Shown one piece after another: positions 41,168 to 48,779 of a DNA stretch of 48,779 nucleotides. The notes under the pieces are model-generated. The model was not told where the DNA came from, did no database searches, and saw only the letters and a program-made list of their open reading frames with translations. The DNA comes from Lachnospira sp. (lineage in GTDB: Bacteria; Bacillota; Clostridia; Lachnospirales; Lachnospiraceae): the NCBI GenBank assembly GCA_017621205.1, contig JAGATQ010000026.1:1-48779 (forward strand), given 5' to 3'. A program made the position numbers and the translations under genes. The stretch's first letter is position 1, and every line of letters begins with the position of its first letter.

Positions 41168-43405
41168 ATGGAGCTGTTAAGCACAATATGGGAGCGGCTG
41201 TTACTGTTGTCGGTGTTGGCAGTGCCGTTATTAATTATTATTATAATTTTCAGAACGCTGTTTTCCCAAATTTCCAAGCGGTATGTATTATTATTGTGGG
41301 CGGTACTCGCACTGCGGTTGGTTTGTCCTGTTGTCATACATAATCCATTTAGTGTGCTTCCTGCATTTTCTGGGAATACAATAGATAATGTTTTTTCTTT
41401 TGTAGGCAAGGAGCTGCCACTAATGGTATCTTTTTTAAAGCAAGATGTGTCTGTTTCTTCCATTAAAAAGAAAGATATTCAGGAAGCTTTTGCACCATCA
41501 GAAAACCAAGGGGCAGAGAACAGAATAGTTTCTAAGAAGCAAGCAATGTCAGAGAATGTGGCAGAGAATGAGAAGCAGGGAGTGTCACAGGGCATGACGC
41601 AGAATCGGGAACAGGCGTTATCAGATAGCATGGCATTGAATAAGGAACAGATGCCCTCAAGCAATATGTCAGAGGGTGAAGAAGCGGATGAAAGCAAGTT
41701 AGAAGGCACGGCTCTTATTCCTATTATATGGCTTTTGGTTTGCTGTCTTTTGTGGGGACATGGTTTGCTAAGGGGAATATTGTTACGCTATAAGCTTTTG
41801 GATGCCATTCCTCTTTTGAAGGGAGTATATAGCTCTGACCGGATAAAGGAGCCATTCGCATGTGGTATTGTAAGGCCGAGAATCTATCTTCCATCCGGGA
41901 TGGCACAGGAGCATAAGGGGGCAGTGCTTTCCCATGAATGGGAGCATATCCGGCATCAGGATACCCGCATTAATGTGTTAGCCTATGTTATAGTTTGTCT
42001 ATATTGGTTTTCTCCGTTGATGCTGGCAGCTTATTTTCTTTTTTTAGTGGATTTGGAAATGGCATGTGATGAGCGGGTGGTAGAGCATCTGAATGGCGGT
42101 GATAAACAAAGTTATGCGAATGCCTTGCTTGCCTGTGGAAGTGGGCATTTGTTTCCTGGATTTTATCCGGTTGCTTTTGGGGAATCTGGTATTTCTAAGA
42201 GAATCCAGAACATTATAAAGGGGCAGTCATTGTCCAAGGGAGCAGCAAAGGGGATGATTCTGTTAGTGTTGATGCTGGCACTTTGCTTTGGCAGTGGATG
42301 TGAACGGCTGGTTTTAGATAGCAGGGATGGCAATAGCCAGCCGAAGGAGACACAAGCCTTACCCTCACAGCAAATGAACCAGAGAACGATAGAGTGGAAG
42401 GAGGAGGTGACGGGAGATAATAAACAGGATATCATTACCGTGGATGTTAGTGCGGTGACAGATGAAAAGGGGGAAATACTTTCTGGCGAAGCTTACAAGG
42501 GAGATGGGAAGGAGAAGACGGTACGGGTTACCTCTGGTAAGACAGGGGAGGAGATTTATTCTGTCAATATGAATCCTGTCAAGCATAGAGGGGGACTATA
42601 TTTATATAAGAAAACGCTTTCTCACTGGATGAGTGTCGAGCCAGAAAAAACATTGTTTTTGTTGTGGGAGCCACCGGCATCGAAAGATGACGAGATGTAT
42701 CACTATGAAATCTTTTCACTGACAGAGCAGGGAGAGAAAAGGATAGAGGAACAGCACGATTTTACGAGGGATGAGAAGCTTGCGAACAGGGATATGACCT
42801 ATCTGGAACAGGTAAATGAATATTTATTTCATTCTGTTGTACTAATCGACACAGTAGGGGGCATTACACAGTACAGCAAGGAGCAGGAACAGATAACACT
42901 ATTATACGATGTCGGTGAAGATTGCCAGAAACCGAACATGTTAGGTGCGGCAAGAGATAGTAAGGAAGAAAGTAATTTTATAAGAATCAAAGAAAACGGT
43001 TGGAATCCGTTACAGTCTGCTTATCCCGGCATTCCGTTTTATGTCGCCTGTCAGGAGGAGTGGCAGTGTAGTGATCATCGTTTTCGGGTATATTTTCATT
43101 GTGAGGATAAGGGTACAGAGTTTTTTGGCTATCGTAATGAGGAGGAGATAGAAGCAAGAGAGGGGGAGGAGTTATATAAGGAGCAGTTTATCGGTGTTAA
43201 TTCATGGGAGCTTGAGCCAGGATGGGCTCCATATATTATCTGGAGCCCGCCAAGTGGAACAGATTATAAGGAGCACATCGGTGCCTATTATGTAACAGCG
43301 TATGTAGTAGATGAGCAGGAAACAAAGCTGCTTGCTAAGCAGACCATTGTCATTGAATGGCGTGAAGACGAAAATAAAATAATGAGCTGCTATGTGAAGG
43401 AATAA
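41168..43405 (+). CDS. BlaR1/MecR1-type M56 membrane peptidase with unusual external domain
   Basis: A 745-residue protein. The N-terminal half has four membrane helices and the M56 zinc site HEWEH (256-260) in LSHEWEHIRHQD; the cytoplasmic peptidase inactivates the repressor. Between helices 2 and 3 is a ~90-residue Gln/Glu/Ser/Met-rich stretch with loosely repeated units. After the fourth helix comes a GSGC site at about 375 and a ~370-residue external region that does not look like a penicillin-binding domain (no SxxK or KTG motif seen). So its ligand is probably not a beta-lactam. GGAGG of the preceding gene end serves as its ribosome site. Confidence 0.85.
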   Translation: MELLSTIWERLLLLSVLAVPLLIIIIIFRTLFSQISKRYVLLLWAVLALRLVCPVVIHNPFSVLPAFSGNTIDNVFSFVGKELPLMVSFLKQDVSVSSIKKKDIQEAFAPSENQGAENRIVSKKQAMSENVAENEKQGVSQGMTQNREQALSDSMALNKEQMPSSNMSEGEEADESKLEGTALIPIIWLLVCCLLWGHGLLRGILLRYKLLDAIPLLKGVYSSDRIKEPFACGIVRPRIYLPSGMAQEHKGAVLSHEWEHIRHQDTRINVLAYVIVCLYWFSPLMLAAYFLFLVDLEMACDERVVEHLNGGDKQSYANALLACGSGHLFPGFYPVAFGESGISKRIQNIIKGQSLSKGAAKGMILLVLMLALCFGSGCERLVLDSRDGNSQPKETQALPSQQMNQRTIEWKEEVTGDNKQDIITVDVSAVTDEKGEILSGEAYKGDGKEKTVRVTSGKTGEEIYSVNMNPVKHRGGLYLYKKTLSHWMSVEPEKTLFLLWEPPASKDDEMYHYEIFSLTEQGEKRIEEQHDFTRDEKLANRDMTYLEQVNEYLFHSVVLIDTVGGITQYSKEQEQITLLYDVGEDCQKPNMLGAARDSKEESNFIRIKENGWNPLQSAYPGIPFYVACQEEWQCSDHRFRVYFHCEDKGTEFFGYRNEEEIEAREGEELYKEQFIGVNSWELEPGWAPYIIWSPPSGTDYKEHIGAYYVTAYVVDEQETKLLAKQTIVIEWREDENKIMSCYVKE

Positions 43406-43442
43406 GTAAGAAATTAAGAGAGAAACGAATAGACGAACGGAG

Positions 43443-43518
43443 AACAAGCTGTTTTCTTAAAGAGTAGGGCTAAGGGTAGAATGGATAGCCTGCTTTGGGG
43501 GAACAGCTTGTTTTTTAG
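43443..43518 (+). terminator. Terminator after the BlaR1-type gene
   Basis: AACAAGCTGTT (43443-43453) and AACAGCTTGTT (43502-43512) are an 11-bp perfect inverted repeat with a 48-base loop, followed by TTTT. The large loop makes it unusual. Confidence 0.7.
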
Positions 43519-43649
43519 ACCTTTTATGCGGGGGTTTGTTTGTCTTTATGTTGCTGCACAGGCGTTTTGGTATAAGAAATGAATTTGTTCAAAAAATTGA
43601 CAAATTAAGTCTATATTGATAGAATTTGTTAAAAAGGAGCATAAAGCAA

Positions 43650-45152
43650 ATGAAGAAGAAACCGATTATTATATTACTGACAATACTTTTTACAATTATT
43701 ATTTTTCTAGCATACCCTGTGTTAGCCGATGAGGAGGATTTCGCAGAGGCTGGAGATGAGATAGTAGCAGACGGGCTTATCTACGAAATACAAGAAGATG
43801 GTACGGTCATCCTTACTGATTATCAGAGCGAAGTTCCTAAAAGCCTTGCTATTCCGGGGGTGATTACCTACAGTGGGCAGAGGTACACGGTAACTGCGAT
43901 AGAGGAGTATACTTTTTCGGGTTGTGATGCCTTATCAGAGGTAACCATAGCGGAAAATGTGAAAAGCATTGGTGATTATGCTTTTTCAGAATGTGAAGAT
44001 TTGCACAATGTCGTCTTTCCGGCAACCGTAACCACACTTGGCAGGGGTATTCTTAGTGGGAGTGATAATGTAACGATAGAGATTGCTTCTGGCAACGATG
44101 TTCTTCATTATGAGAATGGCATGCTGATACAAAATGATATGTTGCTTTATGTATCCCCCTCCGTGGAAGAGGTTACAATTCCGGATGCCATTCACACAAT
44201 TGCCTCCTATGCTTTTCAAAACTGTGATTACATAGAAGCCATTACAATTCCTCGTACCATAGAGACAATAGAGGAGCAGGCGTTTTGTTTATGTTATGGA
44301 TTGCATAGCATTACAATGGGAAATAATGAAAGCATTGTCTTGCAAAATAATGCATTGACAGATATAGAGGAGGCAGGCACAATCTATGTTCCGACAAAGC
44401 AGATGGAGCAGCATATCAAAAATTATCCGCAAAGCTATCCTTCCAGTATATCTATAAAGCAGGTTATACCCTATGAGATTATTTACAATGCAGGTGGCGG
44501 CACCTTCAAGGAGACTTGCATCACAAGAGCAGACAATACGAAAACGGTTTTGTTGCCCGACGTTGAAAGGCAAGGCTATGAGTTTCTTGGCTGGTGCAGT
44601 GATGAAGCATGCCAGCAGGAACCCATATATCAAATCGAGGAGGGGCAAAGCAGCAATGTCGTTCTTTATGCCAAATGGGAGGCAGTAGAGCAAGGGCAGG
44701 AAGAGCAGGAGCAAGCAAAAGAGCAGGAGAGGACTGCACCAAATAGGTATCAGCTTGCGAAGCAGCAGAGAGCGATAAAGGACCTTAAGGCAAAAAAGCA
44801 AAAGGAAACCATAACAGACAGTACGAAGAAAGAAAGGCTGGCAAAAATACAGTCACATGACCTTACGCAGAATCGGGGAAAGAAAAAGTTTCGGCGACAG
44901 AATCCAGCTAATAAGGAAGTGCAGTGGGAAAATGCACAGGTAACAGAGACGGAAGTAGAAATAAAAAAAGCAGAAGAAACAAAGAAGCCTGTAAAAGCCA
45001 CTTTGCAGGAGGCATCAGGAGGATTCTCACTAAATAACATTGTGTCGATGGCTATGATGGGGGCAGGAGTGCTGCTTGTACTCGTAGGAGGTGTGTATAC
45101 GAGTTTAAGATATAGAAACAAAAGAAGGGAGACAACCACCAATGAAAAATAA
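43650..45152 (+). CDS. LRR_5 and List-Bact repeat surface protein with C-terminal anchor
   Basis: About 500 residues. Signal peptide about 1-28 (cleaved near VLA). Residues about 60-140 and 170-240 hold BspA-type LRR_5 units (GDYAFSECEDLHNVVFPATV, ITIPRTIETIEEQAFCLC). Residues about 270-350 are a Listeria-Bacteroides repeat domain (YEIIYNAGGGTFKE, FLGWCSDEAC, LYAKWE). A charged Lys/Glu/Gln-rich region follows, then one membrane helix (about 468-485) and a basic tail. ATG 43650 was chosen for AAAGGAG. Its stop overlaps the next start by 11 bases. Confidence 0.85.
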   Translation: MKKKPIIILLTILFTIIIFLAYPVLADEEDFAEAGDEIVADGLIYEIQEDGTVILTDYQSEVPKSLAIPGVITYSGQRYTVTAIEEYTFSGCDALSEVTIAENVKSIGDYAFSECEDLHNVVFPATVTTLGRGILSGSDNVTIEIASGNDVLHYENGMLIQNDMLLYVSPSVEEVTIPDAIHTIASYAFQNCDYIEAITIPRTIETIEEQAFCLCYGLHSITMGNNESIVLQNNALTDIEEAGTIYVPTKQMEQHIKNYPQSYPSSISIKQVIPYEIIYNAGGGTFKETCITRADNTKTVLLPDVERQGYEFLGWCSDEACQQEPIYQIEEGQSSNVVLYAKWEAVEQGQEEQEQAKEQERTAPNRYQLAKQQRAIKDLKAKKQKETITDSTKKERLAKIQSHDLTQNRGKKKFRRQNPANKEVQWENAQVTETEVEIKKAEETKKPVKATLQEASGGFSLNNIVSMAMMGAGVLLVLVGGVYTSLRYRNKRRETTTNEK

Positions 45153-48018
45153 CTTTGTTTTTGTTCTCTTAACCCTAATCATTGTGCTTGCCTTGCCGGT
45201 TTTAAAACACCTTCCTTCTAATGCTGCTGGAACTCCCATACTTACACAAAAGCTTGTCATAAGGGACGCCCAGAAAGCCTATCGGGAAAATGTAACGGTC
45301 AATGAGGGGGAAACGCTAAGTACCTGTTATATTGAAATTACCCCTTCAAACACGACGAACCAAGCGGTTACATTAACCAGTAGCAGCCAGGACATTATGA
45401 CAGTTGCACAGCATAAAGGAACGGACGGAAAAACCTATGTAGATATTACAGGCATCAGCACCGGGGTAGCCATGTTAACTGCCACAGCCTTAGACACCGG
45501 TAAAACCTATAGCTTGAATGTCAGTGTCACCATCCCCCTGGAAGCAGCAGAGGCAGAGCTAACAAAAGCACTGTATCCGAAAAAAACAGCACAGGACAGT
45601 GCCGCAAGCTTTGCTACCCAGTGCAGTGCAGGACAGAGAGGAATCATATTGGGAGCGGTTGGCGACTACTATTTCTTTGACATACCACAAGGGGTATTAG
45701 AAAAAAATTACCACGCTGCCTATGTCAAAAAAAGCGATGTAAAGGTTTATGCCAACGCCGTCACGCTAACACCAGACACGGTAACCCTGAATAAAGGCCA
45801 GAAGCAGAAGCTTACCACCACGGTATGTCCAAGCTATGCCACGGAAAAAACAATCCAGTTTAGCAGCAGTAATGGGACGATAGCAAGCATTAGCAAAACA
45901 GGAACGGTGAAGGCGAAAAAGAAGGGTAGTGTAACCATTACCGCCACGGTAGCAAGCAAAAGCAGCGGAGCCGCCATAAACCGCACCGCCAGTACAACTG
46001 TAACGGTAAAGCTGCCGGTTAAAAGGATTGTCATAAAGCCGGGCAGGCTTACCTTAGAGCAGGGAAGCAGCAGGAAGCTAAAGGCAGCAGTAAGCCCCGC
46101 CAATGCGGACGATGCCGGACTAACCTACCAAAGCAGCAATGAAGCCATCGCCACCGTAAGTACTACAGGCATTATCACCGCACGAAAGGAAGGAACTGCT
46201 GTTATCACAGTAAAGAACGAAGCTAGCGGAAAGAAAAAGAGCTGTAAGCTAACGGTCACGGACACGAAAAGCTATGAATTAATCCTAGATGAGGAGCTTG
46301 AAGCAGGGAATACCTATCAGGTACAGATAGCTAGGAAGGATGGATTGAAAAAGAAAGGGAATTCCTCGCTAAGTATCGTGAATCCGGCTACAAGCAATGA
46401 AAAATATATCTTCCGCACCAGTAACAGAGGAATCGCCGCCATCGATAAAAACACGGGTAAGGTAACGACATATAAGGCAGGAACGGTAACCATTACAATG
46501 CGTCCCGCAGGAAGTAAGAATACCTATAAGCTTAGTGTCAAGGTAAAGAAAAAGGCGGAAAATCAGAAGAATATGACAATGATTCTAAAAAAGGGGAAAA
46601 AGAGAACAATTATGGATAACAGCCAGCTTAAGGAGCAAATAAGCTATGTAAGCTCTAATAAAAAAATAGCGGTCGTAAACTCCAAAGGGCAGATAACAGC
46701 GAAAAAGCAGGGAACCTGCACTATTCGCGTACTCTCGAAAGAAAAGGCGGATGAAAAGGAAATCAAGCTTTATGTCTATCAGGCATTGGATAAAGGAAAG
46801 GGAGTTCACTATGGTTTTCTTACCAAGGCGAAAAGCTGTATTGTCGAAAGTACAAATGACGGTTCCAGAACCATTTCGTTAACAGCCTATACCAAAGCAA
46901 ATCTGCTTGGAAAATGTGGAAAAGGACTGTATTATGCAACATTTTATGATAGTAGCGGAAAAAAGACTGGAAAGGGCATTATTCCCGAAGTGGATATGCT
47001 ATTATATAAAAGCAAGGCAAACCGAAATTATTTTCTTACTGCACATAAGGATAAATTAAGCAACCTATCCTATGCCAATACGGTAGAAAATCTGCCAGAC
47101 AATAATACACCATTGCAAATTGGCATAGTCGATGATACCGTGCATATATTTGTCAATTTTATATACAAGGGAACGGATGTAGATACCTGCTTTACATATA
47201 AGCAGGGAGAGAATACTGTCCAGTATGATGACACCTATAGAGAAGTATTTGAACAGGGGCTGAAGGAACACTGGGGTAATGAAGGCAAGATAGAATATAA
47301 GGGAAGCAATAAAGAATATTCGGTTAGGGTTTTTAACAGTATAAAGCACACCTATGAATCCCATCTTCATCAGGAAAAGGATTTTGAGGAAGGGGTGGTG
47401 CTTCGGTGTCAGGTACATATTAATGAACGCTGTGATATCACTTCTCACTATATTCCGGTTACCATTGGAGGAAAGAAGGGCAGTGATAAGAATTACTGGT
47501 TCTGGACTGTAGGTAGAGGAACAGATATTACCATAAAGAAAAAGGGCGAGGTCATACATTATCCCTTTTATGACCCATATGGTGCAAACAGGGAAATCGT
47601 CATACCAACCAATCCTGAGTTAGAGAGGAATTCTGATCTTTCAAAACATGGACAACGAAGAATGGATATTTATAAAAGAATTTGTGCCCATGAATTTGGA
47701 CATATGCTTGGACTTGATGATGCCTATAAGTTGGAGGTTGATAATGCCTATGAGAAGACGACAATATATCGAATAGAAGGTTCAATGCTTATGGGGTATT
47801 ATGAGTGGTATTGTATGATGGATAATGAAAAAGATTCACGGTCTAGATTTCGGGCAAATGATTTGGAGATGGTGATTTATGCCTACAATAACATGCAAAG
47901 TAATGACAAGCATAAGAATTCATGGCAGTCGTACAGAGCCTATCAATACAAAATTGGCACAAATAAGCTAAAGGCTTATAATCGCTCTAAGGCAATTACA
48001 TGGAGGAAATCAAAATGA
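45142..48018 (+). CDS. Secreted metzincin metalloprotease with Ig-like domains
   Basis: A 958-residue exported protein. Signal peptide about 1-28. Residues about 205-280, 295-365, 420-475 and 495-545 are Big_2 (bacterial Ig-like 2) domains with GTVTIT-type edges. The C-terminal catalytic part carries HEFGHMLGLDD (850-860), the HExxHxxGxxD zinc site of metzincins, and the Met-turn SMLM (881-884). Between the Ig domains and the catalytic site lie about 280 residues that are unassigned. It is followed by a short basic tail. Its start overlaps the end of the anchored LRR gene; its stop overlaps the next start (ATGA). Confidence 0.88.
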   Translation: MKNNFVFVLLTLIIVLALPVLKHLPSNAAGTPILTQKLVIRDAQKAYRENVTVNEGETLSTCYIEITPSNTTNQAVTLTSSSQDIMTVAQHKGTDGKTYVDITGISTGVAMLTATALDTGKTYSLNVSVTIPLEAAEAELTKALYPKKTAQDSAASFATQCSAGQRGIILGAVGDYYFFDIPQGVLEKNYHAAYVKKSDVKVYANAVTLTPDTVTLNKGQKQKLTTTVCPSYATEKTIQFSSSNGTIASISKTGTVKAKKKGSVTITATVASKSSGAAINRTASTTVTVKLPVKRIVIKPGRLTLEQGSSRKLKAAVSPANADDAGLTYQSSNEAIATVSTTGIITARKEGTAVITVKNEASGKKKSCKLTVTDTKSYELILDEELEAGNTYQVQIARKDGLKKKGNSSLSIVNPATSNEKYIFRTSNRGIAAIDKNTGKVTTYKAGTVTITMRPAGSKNTYKLSVKVKKKAENQKNMTMILKKGKKRTIMDNSQLKEQISYVSSNKKIAVVNSKGQITAKKQGTCTIRVLSKEKADEKEIKLYVYQALDKGKGVHYGFLTKAKSCIVESTNDGSRTISLTAYTKANLLGKCGKGLYYATFYDSSGKKTGKGIIPEVDMLLYKSKANRNYFLTAHKDKLSNLSYANTVENLPDNNTPLQIGIVDDTVHIFVNFIYKGTDVDTCFTYKQGENTVQYDDTYREVFEQGLKEHWGNEGKIEYKGSNKEYSVRVFNSIKHTYESHLHQEKDFEEGVVLRCQVHINERCDITSHYIPVTIGGKKGSDKNYWFWTVGRGTDITIKKKGEVIHYPFYDPYGANREIVIPTNPELERNSDLSKHGQRRMDIYKRICAHEFGHMLGLDDAYKLEVDNAYEKTTIYRIEGSMLMGYYEWYCMMDNEKDSRSRFRANDLEMVIYAYNNMQSNDKHKNSWQSYRAYQYKIGTNKLKAYNRSKAITWRKSK

Positions 48019-48722
48019 AAAAAGAGATAGATAAAGGGAAATGGATGATTGTATTAGGAGTTTTATTAATACTAATTGGAATAGGCTTTCATATGCAGAG
48101 TGGGGAAGATTGGCATAATAGAGAAGATGCCAAGCAGTATGGAAGTACAACACAACAGGAGGAGCAAGCTTCTGCACGGACAGAATCGTCTCAAGAGAAT
48201 ACAACAGAGCAGAAAATGGAGCAGTCCACCAAGCAGGATATCTCTAATCGGGATGAAAGTAAAGACAAAACAAAAGAAGTCCCCACGGATAAATGGCCCT
48301 ATGGCAATGAAGAGTATGTGGATTATGATGAACCAATGCGGGTAAGGGAATTTCACAATAATAAGGAGTATTATGATGCGGTAGTGGAACAGTTTGCTCC
48401 CTATGAGGGAAAGGATATTGCATTTTATACTACTAAGATGTTACCAATTGAATTGAATGACCCTAATACCGAGGACGGTACGGTTAAAGTGGTCTCATAT
48501 GATGCAGATACTTTTAAAGAGTTGATGAAATATACAAGAGTAGATGGTATTTATGCGGCAAGAGATAGGATTGACTTTCATTTTGAAACGACAGATGATG
48601 AGGCAATATATTATTTTTATGATGAGAATATCTCGGAGGAAAATAGTGAATATATCAATCATTACTTTATGGTAAATATTGCCCCGCATTGGTGGTGGGT
48701 AAGATTTGGGGCAGGAACCTGA
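48015..48722 (+). CDS. Membrane-tethered external protein, hypothetical
   Basis: About 235 residues. One N-terminal membrane helix (MIVLGVLLILIGIGFHM, about 10-27), a Gln/Ser/Thr/Glu-rich stalk (about 30-85) and an external domain of about 145 residues (VREFHNNKEYYDAVVEQF, then NHYFMVNIAPHWWWVRFG at the end). No family was recognised. ATG 48015 overlaps the metzincin stop (ATGA), with GGAGG at 48002; the frame's earlier ATG at 48000 is less likely. It probably acts with the protease. Confidence 0.7.
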   Translation: MKKEIDKGKWMIVLGVLLILIGIGFHMQSGEDWHNREDAKQYGSTTQQEEQASARTESSQENTTEQKMEQSTKQDISNRDESKDKTKEVPTDKWPYGNEEYVDYDEPMRVREFHNNKEYYDAVVEQFAPYEGKDIAFYTTKMLPIELNDPNTEDGTVKVVSYDADTFKELMKYTRVDGIYAARDRIDFHFETTDDEAIYYFYDENISEENSEYINHYFMVNIAPHWWWVRFGAGT

Positions 48723-48779
48723 TAGAGTGGTTTCCCTTATCGTTATAATATGGTAAGAATTAAACGCAATTCCTATAAC
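48723..48779. other. Right window edge, nothing recognised
   Basis: No hairpin or gene is seen in the last 57 bases. Confidence 0.5.

Overview
The window looks like a chromosome segment of a low-GC Gram-positive anaerobe of the class Clostridia, most likely family Lachnospiraceae. This rests on the split glgC/glgD pair, spoVG, a DnaD-type primosome protein next to a DnaC/DnaI-type loader, very strong GGAGG ribosome binding sites, BspA-like leucine-rich-repeat surface proteins and large secreted proteins with bacterial Ig-like domains. No rRNA, tRNA, CRISPR array, complete insertion sequence or prophage was found. The species assignment is an inference.

Left part (1-6130): the end of a BspA-like LRR protein, then a leader holding a consensus sigma-A promoter, an inverted repeat and a large palindromic element. 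A six-gene YtrA-type ABC transporter operon follows: ATPase, membrane protein, GntR regulator, ATPase fused to membrane helices, a membrane protein with three copies of an NPKPVNYGR motif, and a small membrane protein. Next (6270-10880) come two COG0523 metallochaperone-type GTPases, one with a histidine-rich tract and one fused to a YcgQ/DUF1980-like domain, then an HD hydrolase, a membrane protein and two small exported proteins.

Housekeeping core (10887-18892): on the minus strand murC and, separately, a dnaD-dnaC-prs operon; on the plus strand glgC-glgD and spoVG. At 18960-21350 lies a self-regulated PadR / HAAS-domain / DUF4097 envelope module with a 19-bp operator beside its -10 box. 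A MerR regulator (minus strand) and a 1899-residue secreted surface protein with three 231-bp tandem repeats follow.

Right part (28240-48779): a lipoprotein, a nest of short mobile or palindromic repeats (29687-30042) before bioB, an XRE regulator, a GH26-like cytoplasmic glycosidase, a YeiH-type transporter, an FN3 secreted protein, a decayed Rpn-type nuclease/transposase gene, a soluble chemotaxis-type receptor, a hemolysin III homologue and a family 2 glycosyltransferase. A BlaI/BlaR1-type pair with twin operators follows. The last three genes form a tightly overlapping secretory operon: an anchored LRR/List-Bact protein, a metzincin metalloprotease with Ig-like domains, and a membrane-tethered partner.

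The strongest unexplained signals are: (i) the palindromic leader element present twice, whose three stem differences are all compensated and whose distance to the start codon is almost equal in both copies; (ii) a second palindromic repeat family seen three times; (iii) the overlapping metzincin operon; (iv) a cluster of DnaA-box-like 9-mers built into the murC terminator region.
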